Assembly (NCBI RefSeq): GCF_947654165.1
Contig: NZ_CANTKB010000036.1
Location: forward strand, 1 to 30,614
From: an uncultured Blautia sp.
GTDB lineage: Bacteria > Bacillota > Clostridia > Lachnospirales > Lachnospiraceae
Direction: 5' to 3'
Length of the DNA: 30,614 bases
This document shows, one piece after another, positions 6,761 through 15,285 of this stretch (position 1 is its first letter; each line of letters starts with the position of its first letter). Made by a program: the position numbers and the translations under genes. The notes beneath the pieces are model-generated. The model made no database searches. It was not told the origin of the DNA and worked only from the letters and a program-made list of their open reading frames with translations.

Positions 6761-6789
6761 TTGAGTTATGACTACAAATCAGTTAAAAT
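6761..6789 (+). promoter_or_regulatory. Conserved cargo promoter, Wadjet element
   Basis: TTGAGT (6761-6766), 17 bases, TAAAAT (6784-6789). The same boxes, spacing and AAATCAGT context occur at 1277-1305 ahead of the other cargo module. It probably drives the AlbA_2 gene and possibly the jet operon. Confidence 0.6.
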
Positions 6790-6790
6790 T

Positions 6791-6836
6791 AGTTCTAGAA
6801 AGTCCTAGAATAGTCATAGCATTTAGTCATAGAAGA
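6791..6836 (+). repeat. Short tandem repeats between promoter and AlbA_2 gene
   Basis: Four imperfect direct repeats, CTAGAA, CTAGAA, CATAG and CATAGAA, are spaced about 10-13 bases apart, two of them within the longer repeat TAGTCATAG. Near-helical spacing immediately downstream of the promoter suggests a repressor array. They are absent from the other element copy. Confidence 0.5.
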
Positions 6837-6856
6837 TTTTGAAAGGTGGAAAAAGT

Positions 6857-8524
6857 ATGATTTATACGGACAACCAATTAAAAGAAAAAATAGTACAAAT
6901 GATAGATGGCTTTGAAAGTGAAATTGTAGAATTTAAAGAGGCAAAAAGCAATTATTCGTTTAACGATATTGGAAAATACTTTTCAGCACTTAGTAATGAA
7001 GCAAATATTCGAGGATATCAAGAAGCTTGGTTAATATTTGGGATTTCTAATGATAAGAAATTTGTTGGTACTGAATTCAGGAAACAGGGAAGTTTACAGA
7101 ATTTAAAGAAAGAACTTGTAAACGGGACAAATGAAAGATTAACATTCATGGAAATATATGAATTAACCATGGGAAAATGTCGTGTAGTAGCATTCCAGAT
7201 TCCACCCGCAATTCGAGGTATACCTACAACATGGCAAGGGGCAGCTTATGCCAGAGAGCATGAAGCAGTTTGTCCTTTACCGATGAATAAGGTTGATTTG
7301 ATAAGAAGCCAGATTGGAATGGACTGGTCTAAAGAAATTGTTGAAGAGGCTTCGATGGAAGATTTGGATTCAGAGGCAGTTAAAAGAGCAAGAGAATTGT
7401 TCTCAAAACGCCAGAGCGACAGAAAAAAAGCACAGGAAGTTTTGAATAAGTTATCAGATGTTGAAGTGTTAAATAAGGCAGGAATTACTATTAAAGGGAA
7501 AATAACCAGAACCGCATTACTTTTGCTGGGAAATAGTGAATCTGCACATTATTTTGATGGATTTATTCCAAGAATCACGTGGACATTATATAATGCAGAC
7601 AATTCTGTAAAGACCTATGAACATTTTGATATGCCGATGCTTTTGGCTGTGGACAAGGTCTACTCTAGAATAAGAAACATAAAGTATCGATATATTGCGG
7701 GGCAACAGACATTATTTCCTGATGAAGTGGATCAATATGAACCAGAGCTGATAAAAGAGATTATTAATAACTGTATTGCACATCAAGATTATCGTTTGCG
7801 TGGGAAAATCAACGTAGAGGAATTTGAAGATAAACTGGTTTTTATTAATGAGGGTGCCTTTATTCCTGAGACAATAGAGCAAGCACTGGAACCCGGATAC
7901 AAACCGCCGTATTACAGAAATGTATTTTTGTGTAATGCTATGGTAAATCTGTATATGATAGATACAAATTCAATGGGAATTCCGATGATGTATCAGATAC
8001 AGAGAGATAAGTGCTTCCCATTGCCAACGTATGATTTAAATATAATTAACAGAGTTAAAGTTACGGTTTATGGAAAAATACTGGACAAAAACTATACGCA
8101 ACTGCTGTATACTAATGGAGACCTGGATATGAGAACTGTCTTTTTGTTGGATCAGGTCCAGAAACATGAAGTTGTTTCTAAGGAGAGCTTTAAGCAACTG
8201 AAAAAGCAAGGACTTGTTGAAGGACGGTATCCAAATATATTTGTGTCATTTAAAGTGGCTGATATTGTTGGTCAGAAAGCAGTGTATGTGCGTAACAAAG
8301 GACTTAATGATGATATTTGCAAACAATTGATTATTAAGGCATTAGAATCAATGGGAGAAGCAAGTAAGCAGGAATTGATGGAAGTGTTGGAAAAAGCGTT
8401 GCCGGAAGTTTTAAGTGATGAGCAGAAATCCAAGAAGGTATCTAATCTATTGCAAGCAATGAAAAAAGAAGGATTAGTGCTTGCAGAAGGTAAAAATCGA
8501 TATGCAAAATGGAGTCTGAAATAG
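6857..8524 (+). CDS. AlbA_2 / GHKL-ATPase (RecG-like, Schlafen-related) protein
   Basis: A 555-residue protein from the ATG at 6857, seven bases after AAAGGTGG; the in-frame TTG at 6839 is less likely. Residues about 15-140 form an AlbA_2 (Schlafen AlbA) domain (ESEIVEFKEAKSNYSFNDIG, then EAWLIFGI). Near residues 300-350, NNCIAHQDYRLRGKINVEEF and the following GAFIP resemble the HATPase_c_4 region of this family (usually HRDY). The C-terminal 100 residues look like a winged helix. Such proteins are often annotated as transcriptional regulators or helicase-related and occur in defence islands. It lies 77 bases upstream of jetA, so it may regulate or supplement the Wadjet operon. Codon use is more AT-rich than in jetABCD, which suggests separate acquisition. 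Confidence 0.75.
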   Translation: MIYTDNQLKEKIVQMIDGFESEIVEFKEAKSNYSFNDIGKYFSALSNEANIRGYQEAWLIFGISNDKKFVGTEFRKQGSLQNLKKELVNGTNERLTFMEIYELTMGKCRVVAFQIPPAIRGIPTTWQGAAYAREHEAVCPLPMNKVDLIRSQIGMDWSKEIVEEASMEDLDSEAVKRARELFSKRQSDRKKAQEVLNKLSDVEVLNKAGITIKGKITRTALLLLGNSESAHYFDGFIPRITWTLYNADNSVKTYEHFDMPMLLAVDKVYSRIRNIKYRYIAGQQTLFPDEVDQYEPELIKEIINNCIAHQDYRLRGKINVEEFEDKLVFINEGAFIPETIEQALEPGYKPPYYRNVFLCNAMVNLYMIDTNSMGIPMMYQIQRDKCFPLPTYDLNIINRVKVTVYGKILDKNYTQLLYTNGDLDMRTVFLLDQVQKHEVVSKESFKQLKKQGLVEGRYPNIFVSFKVADIVGQKAVYVRNKGLNDDICKQLIIKALESMGEASKQELMEVLEKALPEVLSDEQKSKKVSNLLQAMKKEGLVLAEGKNRYAKWSLK

Positions 8525-8601
8525 TTTCTGGGATCGGGTAGGGTTTTATTAATTACCTACATTTTTACTTTACGATAAATAATAATAGAGAAGGTAAAAG
8601 A

Positions 8602-10017
8602 ATGTCATATTTTGATAGCTTGAATGATAAATTTTTTAATCCATTTTGCTGCAGAAACCGTGAGGTTTATTTTGAAAGTATTAGTCTGCTTATTGAAAAA
8701 TCGAAGGAAATTCCGATTCTGTATGAGACGGATGCCAGACAGTGCTTAATTATCTATTTGCAGAATTGTATGTATTCTATAGAGACGGAAGATATCGGTG
8801 AGGAGATCAGCAGTGTGCGGAGTCCGCAGGAAAATGCATCCGCCATTTTACGATATTTTCGCACATGCGGCTGGATTACACCGAAGGAAATCGGGCGTAC
8901 CGGAGATAACATCGCTTCCGTTTCCGCTTACTGCCGCAAATTAATTGATGCGATTCATCGAATTTTTGATCAGGATACGAACAGCACAATCACAAATCAT
9001 ATTTTTTCCATTTATGAGATCCTGAAAACATCTCTGGGAAAAGACAGTGCCCGTGCGATCCGACCGTATTCCAATATCCTTGTGCCTCTGGTCGAAAATG
9101 AATGCGACCTGAAAAATGAACTTCTAATCTTAAAAGACAGTATTCGTGAGATCATGCGTGCCGTTATGAAAATGCCGGATGTAAATAGTTTCGGACAGTT
9201 TCTGATCAAAGATGAGATGCTGACACGTTTTTTTAATGACTATTTCTTTATAAAAAAGAGCGGTCTGATTCCCTCCTATATTTCTGAGATTGCCCGAATG
9301 CTGCATCGGCTCAGACGTTCGGAACTGTATGATAAAATGCTGAGCGAATATAGAAAACTGAAGAATAACGATGAATTCAGGGCAAAAGAAATCATTGACC
9401 GTCAGTTTGGCGAACTGGAAAGTTTTATCAACTTTGAATATGAACAGGAAATGAACTATATTGATAACAAAATCAATACCTACTACAATTTGTATGCGAC
9501 CCGCATGATGATGGTGCTAAGCAACGGCACCAATCTTGAACATGCCATAAACCGGATTCTGATGCTGTTAAAAGATATGGACGAGGAGAACCGGGAGTTT
9601 GTTTTGCAGCAGCTGGCGCAGACGCATCAGCTGCAAAGTGTCGGATTTATCAGCAGAAAATCTTTTGAGCGTCGGAAAAAGGCCAATCCGAACCTGAAAA
9701 ATGCCGGAATTGTTATGGATGAACTTTCGGAGGAAGAGAGACAGCGGCTGACAGATGAACTGATAACGGAGACACCGGACCGATACAGTCTTGATCATGT
9801 AAAAGATTACTTTGACCGGATGACGTTCTTAAGGGATAAGCTGCGTGTGGATGAATGCGGCGTGCGTACAAGGGACGATGCGATGATGGTGGCTGCCAGT
9901 ATGATCTATTCGGGCACAGCCGGATTTCCATATGAGGTAGAGTTCGAAGAGGGAACCGTTGAGACAGAAGTTGCAACAATCAGCAAAATCAGTATAAAGA
10001 GGAAATGCGATGAGTGA
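8602..10017 (+). CDS. jetA: Wadjet system subunit JetA (DUF5716 type)
   Basis: A 471-residue first gene of a four-gene operon. JetA is the kleisin-like subunit (MukF-related) that, with JetB and the SMC-like JetC, forms a DNA-extruding motor delivering small circular DNA to the JetD nuclease. The sequence is largely helical and charged. An N-terminal winged-helix-like segment (YFRTCGWITPKEIGRTGDNI, about residues 84-103) and a C-terminal region after residue 370 fit the DUF5716 Wadjet JetA family. The ribosome site AGAAGG precedes the ATG. The stop overlaps the jetB start by eight bases. From about 8800 the codons become visibly richer in G and C than the preceding gene. Confidence 0.88.
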   Translation: MSYFDSLNDKFFNPFCCRNREVYFESISLLIEKSKEIPILYETDARQCLIIYLQNCMYSIETEDIGEEISSVRSPQENASAILRYFRTCGWITPKEIGRTGDNIASVSAYCRKLIDAIHRIFDQDTNSTITNHIFSIYEILKTSLGKDSARAIRPYSNILVPLVENECDLKNELLILKDSIREIMRAVMKMPDVNSFGQFLIKDEMLTRFFNDYFFIKKSGLIPSYISEIARMLHRLRRSELYDKMLSEYRKLKNNDEFRAKEIIDRQFGELESFINFEYEQEMNYIDNKINTYYNLYATRMMMVLSNGTNLEHAINRILMLLKDMDEENREFVLQQLAQTHQLQSVGFISRKSFERRKKANPNLKNAGIVMDELSEEERQRLTDELITETPDRYSLDHVKDYFDRMTFLRDKLRVDECGVRTRDDAMMVAASMIYSGTAGFPYEVEFEEGTVETEVATISKISIKRKCDE

Positions 10018-10675
10018 TATCAGTTTACAGATTACAATAAAAGAAGAGAATGGTATTTTATTTAAAAGATGTGTTCGAAAATTGCTGGAATCTACATTTA
10101 TTCTCAGGGAGAAGGATGAGAAATTATTTTCCTTTGTATTCAGAGAATCAAACCGACAGGACATTTCCGAATATCTTCGGATGATAGGCTTTGATATTCT
10201 GGTGGATGAAAAAACGGGTGTCAGTATGCTGATTGTCAGCGAAGAGGATGAGGAAACAGTGGGACTGAAACGTGCGAATGTAATTACATTTTCCACGCTC
10301 CAGTATCACATGCTTCTGGTTTTGTGGAAGGTCTATCTGGAAAATCTGGGATATAACGAAGGAAATTTTGTCACAAAGGGTGATTTGATTGATAAAATTA
10401 AATCTTACGGCGTTGTACCGACGAAACAGGAACTGGGTGCGGCTTTTAAACTGTTCAAAAAGTACAGTCTGATTAATTTTGACGAGGATGATCATGGGGA
10501 GGATATGAAAATTCAGCTCTATCCCTCCTTGCAGTTTGGCTGGGATATTCCGCAGTTCCAGACGGTTGCAGATGAATATCTGAAACGGAATGAGACGGAG
10601 GAAGAAACTGCTGACAATTCTGAAGAGGAAATACAGCAGATAAGTTTAGAAGATTATGAGGAGGACGAGGTATGA
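10010..10675 (+). CDS. jetB: Wadjet system subunit JetB (DUF4194 type)
   Basis: A 221-residue protein, the MukE-like winged-helix subunit of the JetABC motor. The core (YHMLLVLWKVYLEN near residue 100, then GDLIDKIKSYGVVPTKQELG and the helix AAFKLFKKYSLI) is typical of DUF4194. A strongly acidic tail (about residues 195-221) ends the protein. Translation is coupled on both sides: its ATG overlaps the jetA stop by eight bases, and its TGA overlaps the jetC ATG by four. The ribosome site is AGAGGAAA within jetA. Confidence 0.88.
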   Translation: MSDISLQITIKEENGILFKRCVRKLLESTFILREKDEKLFSFVFRESNRQDISEYLRMIGFDILVDEKTGVSMLIVSEEDEETVGLKRANVITFSTLQYHMLLVLWKVYLENLGYNEGNFVTKGDLIDKIKSYGVVPTKQELGAAFKLFKKYSLINFDEDDHGEDMKIQLYPSLQFGWDIPQFQTVADEYLKRNETEEETADNSEEEIQQISLEDYEEDEV

Positions 10676-13600
10676 TTATATTGAAAAAAGTCCGCCTAAT
10701 TAATTGGTATGGATTTTCCAATGTTACTGCGCCTATCGGCCTTTTTACACTGATCGCAGGAAAAAACGGAAATGGGAAGTCGGTTATGTTGGATGCTATT
10801 AAATATGCTGCATTTGGCGATACGATTTTTAACAAATCATCAGAAAACAAAGGAAGCAGAACACTTTCTTCGTATACCAGAGGGCTTCTTGATGCAACGG
10901 CCGGAACCTATATGCGTCCGGCCGACAAGGCACCCAATGTATATAGCCATATTGTACAGGAATATTATGATGATGTGGAAGAAAAGTTCTTTATTCTCGG
11001 AGCAGTGATTGAGACGAATGCTTCAAACAACTGTCAGACTCTGAGATATGTTGCGGACAAAACATCTCTGGATGATATGGAACATCTATATGTGCAAAAT
11101 GGAATGAAAATGCCATATTCCGCTTCACAGCTGCAAAAAAAATATGGACTTACTCTGCTTCTGCGGGAACCGGGAATTCAGAAGTTTATGCAGATGACCG
11201 GCCTGAAGCTGAATATCAATCAGGTAAATGCCTATCTTCGGAAACTGCGCGGCATTATGTCTTATGATCCCAATGCGAAAATTGATAAATTCATCAGAGA
11301 GAGCGTTCTGGAGGAACGAAATGTGGACTTTACCAAACTGATTGAGGCAAAAGGGAACATTGAGCGGTTGAATGATACCTTTTCCCTGATTCAGGAAGAG
11401 ATTGAGGAGCTGGAAAAAATCCTGAGTGAGTATGATACCTGTGAAAATGAGAAGAATCGTCTGCTGGCGGATGATATTAAGATTGTTTACCGACGGATGA
11501 AAAGATTAAATGTAGAGATTGAGGAAAAGATCCGTGAGCAGAATATTGCATCTAGGAAAAAGAGCGAGATGGTACAGACGCTGGAGGTACTGGAACAAAG
11601 AAGTGATGCAATTAATCAGAGACTGATTCAGGCACAGATCAGTCTAAACCAGTTAGACAGTACAAAAATGATTCAGGAAGAAGAAAAACGTCTCGATGTA
11701 TTAAGGAAAGAAAAACGACAACTCTCTCTGGCAAAAAATGATCTGGAACAGTTCCAGACAAAGGTAAGTGAGATCCTCTACGAATTTTTAGAAGATGGAC
11801 GTGAAGTGGAAAAAAAGGAAATGCTGACCTCGCTCAGCAGCAGTTTCTGTTCTGCGTTTGAAAAAGAGAGTGCAGTTGCCTGGTTAAAGCAGGCGGTAAA
11901 TGAGCGTTATGATGATTTTACGGCACAGGGTGCTTTGATCAGACAGGAAATCGAAAAACTGGAGCGAAAGTTAGGCGAGCAGGAAAAAATTCTGGAAGAA
12001 GCCAGAAAGCGCAGGAATACATATGCGCAGATTCCGGAGTATGTGGGATTGAGAGATGAGATAAATCGTGAGTTTGCAAAACGGAAGTTTCCGGCGGAGG
12101 CGAAATTTGCCTGTGAGTATGTGATCGACATTACAGATGAGTCCTGGCGTGATGCGATTGAGGCATTTCTTGGTATTCGCCGGTATACGATTCTGGTGGA
12201 TCCGGAGTATTATGATATTGCTGATGATGTACTGAACCGTTCCAAGAACAGATATGCACATTTGTTCAATACGAAACTGTTGATGAAGAAAAAAATTGAA
12301 CCGGAAAAAGATTCGGTGGTGCATTTCCTGAACATTAAAAATAAGGTGGCAAAGAAATATTTTGATTTTCAGTTGGGAAGAATGCATGCTGTGAAGTTGG
12401 AGGAGGTTAGAAACCGAGAAAATGCAATTTCTGTGGAAGGGCGTGTGTCTGTTAATATGGATAGTTATTTCCTGTGTTTTGAACGTATCCGCTCCTATTA
12501 TCTGGGGCAGGAAACATTTGAACTGAACCGGAAACGCGCAGAAAAGGAAATTATAAGATTACAGGCAGAGCGTGGGGAAAAACTTTCTGCCCGGAAAACA
12601 ATTGCAGACAGAAAGAACCGCTTGAGTCAGGATAAGGAATTTTTTAAAGAGTATGATTATGATGTGCATGCAAAGTATCAGAAGACAGTAAAAGAACTGG
12701 ATGAATCGCATAAACAGCTGGAGAAACTGAAAAAGGCACAGAAGAATAACAGAGAATATCTGGAATTGAGTCAGCTGGTATCCCGTCTTGAGGATGAGCA
12801 TGCTGCGGTGAAGAATGAGCAGAAAGAGGCAATGAACGAGAACAGCAGGCTGGAAACAACGATTCAGGTCTGCGGAAATGCCATTGATACGAAAACAATG
12901 GAGTTTAATAAGGAAAAAGAAAAATTCACAGAATATAAGATTTCGGCTTATCCGGTTGTTCAGAAAGCGGTTGAGGCATACGAAAAATACGTGGAAGCCG
13001 GAATGACAGGAACAGGAGGAATCATTGCTTCGGAGACAAGAAGCCGCTTATCAAGAGGTATTGAACAGCACAGGAAAGCACTGATCGGCCTGCAATCTAG
13101 CTATAATGTAAAACATTCGGATAACTCAATGCCGGTTGGAGAGACGAACCGGGATGTATATGCGAAGCGAAAAGACCGCATCTGGATGGACGATCTGCAG
13201 GAAATACGTGAAAAGCTGGATGCTCAGACAAAACGTTATGAGGATATCTTCAAAAACGAATTTGTGCTGACAATTTTGAAGATCTGTGACAATGCACAGG
13301 ATGATCTCAAGCAGATCAATGCAGAACTGGCGAAACTGAACTTTTCAACCCGATACCAGTTTGATGTTCATTATGTGAAAGATGGATCGGAGTACGCTAA
13401 GATTATTGAGTATGCAAAGTATCTGGATGAAAGAGAAAAGCTGGGAGACAATTCCGGACAGGTGACCCTCGGTATGGTGACTTCCGTATCGGACGAGGAG
13501 GGTGAGCAGCTGGAACGGGAACTGAAACAGATCATTACTCGGATTATCGAGAAAAACAGTGATGAAACCATTGCACGTTTTGCAGATTACCGGAATTACA

Positions 13601-13980
13601 TGACATATGAGATTCTCATGAGCAATCATATTCTGGATCGTGCAAAATTGTCGCGCCAGACAGGGTTTAACTCAGGCGCAGAAGTGCAGATTCCTTATTT
13701 GTTAATTTTATCTTCTGCATTGCTTATGATTTACAATCAGAAGGTGAATTCTGCCAGACTGGTATTTATTGATGAGCCGTTCGCCAAGATGGATCCAGGC
13801 AATGTGAAGCTGATGCTGGATTTTATGAAAAAACAGAATCTGCAGGTAATTTTCTGCTCGCCGGACAAGACGGAGTCAATCGGCAACGAATGTGAAGTGA
13901 TTTTGCCGGTACTGCGAGTACGGCCAGACAGTATGCAGCTTGGTATTGTGCAGTTCCATGAGGAGAAGACTTATGAATGA
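10672..13980 (+). CDS. jetC: Wadjet system SMC-like ATPase JetC
   Basis: 1102 residues. The N-terminal ATPase half has the P-loop GKNGNGKS at residues 30-37. Two long coiled-coil arms (about 220-450 and 600-760) flank a hinge-like globular region (about 470-600). The C-terminal half carries Walker B LVFIDEP (about 1030-1036) after conserved QIPYLLILSSAL. This is the MukB-like motor that extrudes DNA loops and lets Wadjet sense small closed circles. The length is usual for type I JetC. The ribosome site GAGGACGAGG lies in the acidic end of jetB. Both nucleotide-binding motifs are intact, so the motor should be functional. Confidence 0.92.
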   Translation: MIILKKVRLINWYGFSNVTAPIGLFTLIAGKNGNGKSVMLDAIKYAAFGDTIFNKSSENKGSRTLSSYTRGLLDATAGTYMRPADKAPNVYSHIVQEYYDDVEEKFFILGAVIETNASNNCQTLRYVADKTSLDDMEHLYVQNGMKMPYSASQLQKKYGLTLLLREPGIQKFMQMTGLKLNINQVNAYLRKLRGIMSYDPNAKIDKFIRESVLEERNVDFTKLIEAKGNIERLNDTFSLIQEEIEELEKILSEYDTCENEKNRLLADDIKIVYRRMKRLNVEIEEKIREQNIASRKKSEMVQTLEVLEQRSDAINQRLIQAQISLNQLDSTKMIQEEEKRLDVLRKEKRQLSLAKNDLEQFQTKVSEILYEFLEDGREVEKKEMLTSLSSSFCSAFEKESAVAWLKQAVNERYDDFTAQGALIRQEIEKLERKLGEQEKILEEARKRRNTYAQIPEYVGLRDEINREFAKRKFPAEAKFACEYVIDITDESWRDAIEAFLGIRRYTILVDPEYYDIADDVLNRSKNRYAHLFNTKLLMKKKIEPEKDSVVHFLNIKNKVAKKYFDFQLGRMHAVKLEEVRNRENAISVEGRVSVNMDSYFLCFERIRSYYLGQETFELNRKRAEKEIIRLQAERGEKLSARKTIADRKNRLSQDKEFFKEYDYDVHAKYQKTVKELDESHKQLEKLKKAQKNNREYLELSQLVSRLEDEHAAVKNEQKEAMNENSRLETTIQVCGNAIDTKTMEFNKEKEKFTEYKISAYPVVQKAVEAYEKYVEAGMTGTGGIIASETRSRLSRGIEQHRKALIGLQSSYNVKHSDNSMPVGETNRDVYAKRKDRIWMDDLQEIREKLDAQTKRYEDIFKNEFVLTILKICDNAQDDLKQINAELAKLNFSTRYQFDVHYVKDGSEYAKIIEYAKYLDEREKLGDNSGQVTLGMVTSVSDEEGEQLERELKQIITRIIEKNSDETIARFADYRNYMTYEILMSNHILDRAKLSRQTGFNSGAEVQIPYLLILSSALLMIYNQKVNSARLVFIDEPFAKMDPGNVKLMLDFMKKQNLQVIFCSPDKTESIGNECEVILPVLRVRPDSMQLGIVQFHEEKTYE

Positions 13981-15181
13981 TTATGAAGAAAAGATGCTGC
14001 TTCTTCTGGTTGAAAAATACAGGAAAAGCAAAAAAGACAGCGGAACCGGTCGCATTAACAGGAGAACGCAGATTAAACCGATAGAATTATACAGAGGATA
14101 TAATCGGAATGATGGAGATCTGGAGCAGATTAATGCTATCAATGAAACTGCCAGTAAATACCGGGAAAAAGGATTTCTGACTTTTGAAATGAAGAAATTC
14201 AGCAACGAGATTTCTTCGATCTATCTGGTTGATGAGAAAGTGGAGGAAGCGGAACGATATCTGACGGAGCACTATCAGTATGAGTCGAAGCATGAAAAAA
14301 TGAAACAGGTAAAGAAAATTATTGAACAGTACAGCGGTTATTCTCCGGTTGCAGATCGGGAATGTGCAAAACTTCAGGCGAGTCTCGATAAAAATGTGGT
14401 GCCAAAGGACTATGAACAGACAAAAGAGGTGTTAAGGGCATTGATTTTTATTGAACGGAATGAACGACCCCTTTATGTACGCGAGGCATCCATGCTGATT
14501 TATGGAAGTTCGAAGTATCTGGAAGATAATACACTGGATGTGGTGTGTGGGTTGATTCGAAAATTCCGTGGAAAACCCTGTGAGGAAAATGAACTTCCGG
14601 ACGAGATATTAAGCGACTATCGAATTGTAAAGGAAACGCAGAAAATCTGTTTAAAAGGGGATATCGTAATTGTGAAATCCGGAAAGACGCTGGAACTTGG
14701 AAGTTTTCGAAGTGGTGTAGAGTTTTATGCGGATGAATTGGATGAAATCGAAAGGATTACAGTCAATAATCAGCGATTTATTACTGTGGAAAATAAGACA
14801 TCGTATATGCGGTGTGGAGAAGCAGATACGGCTTATTTTTATCTGGGTGGATATGCAAACCGGTTTCAGCGGGATTTCCTGAAGATGATATATGGGGATA
14901 ATCCAGGAGTCCAGTACTTCCATTTTGGAGATATTGATGCCGGTGGCTTTTATATACATGAGAATCTGTGCAGGATTACAGAAATTCCGTTTGGAATTTA
15001 TCGGATGTCTGTAAATGAGTTGAAGAATCCCCGGTATAAAAACTGTCTGCTCAGTCTTTCACGAAATGACAGGAAACGTCTGAAAACGCTGGCTGAACAT
15101 AATGTTTATCAGGAAACAGTGAAGTATATGCTTGAGCGGGATGTAAAACTGGAACAGGAGATTGTGAGTTATTACTCTTAA
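13973..15181 (+). CDS. jetD: Wadjet system nuclease JetD
   Basis: 402 residues from the ATG at 13973, preceded by GAGGAGAAG and overlapping the jetC stop by eight bases. JetD is the topoisomerase VI-A-like TOPRIM nuclease that cuts the DNA delivered by JetABC and so removes plasmids. The acidic TOPRIM set is intact: E273 in VENKTSY and the DxD pair D320/D322 in HFGDIDAGG. The N-terminal half has winged-helix character. The gene order jetA-B-C-D is that of type I Wadjet. It ends about 100 bases before the recombinase gene. Confidence 0.92.
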   Translation: MNDYEEKMLLLLVEKYRKSKKDSGTGRINRRTQIKPIELYRGYNRNDGDLEQINAINETASKYREKGFLTFEMKKFSNEISSIYLVDEKVEEAERYLTEHYQYESKHEKMKQVKKIIEQYSGYSPVADRECAKLQASLDKNVVPKDYEQTKEVLRALIFIERNERPLYVREASMLIYGSSKYLEDNTLDVVCGLIRKFRGKPCEENELPDEILSDYRIVKETQKICLKGDIVIVKSGKTLELGSFRSGVEFYADELDEIERITVNNQRFITVENKTSYMRCGEADTAYFYLGGYANRFQRDFLKMIYGDNPGVQYFHFGDIDAGGFYIHENLCRITEIPFGIYRMSVNELKNPRYKNCLLSLSRNDRKRLKTLAEHNVYQETVKYMLERDVKLEQEIVSYYS

Positions 15182-15211
15182 GAGATAATTTAAGGTTCCT
15201 CTGCTTTTATG

Positions 15212-15239
15212 TTTACAATTTTCCATTTTACAATATAAT
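15212..15239 (+). promoter_or_regulatory. Vegetative promoter of the recombinase gene
   Basis: TTTACA (15212-15217), 16 bases, TATAAT (15234-15239), about 45 bases before the recombinase ATG. I see no sigma-E-like CATACA box here. If the element excises only during sporulation, control may therefore lie in a directionality factor rather than in recombinase expression. Confidence 0.6.
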
Positions 15240-15285
15240 AAAGTTGTAACAGAACGACACAATTCTAACAGAAAGGTTACCCAAC

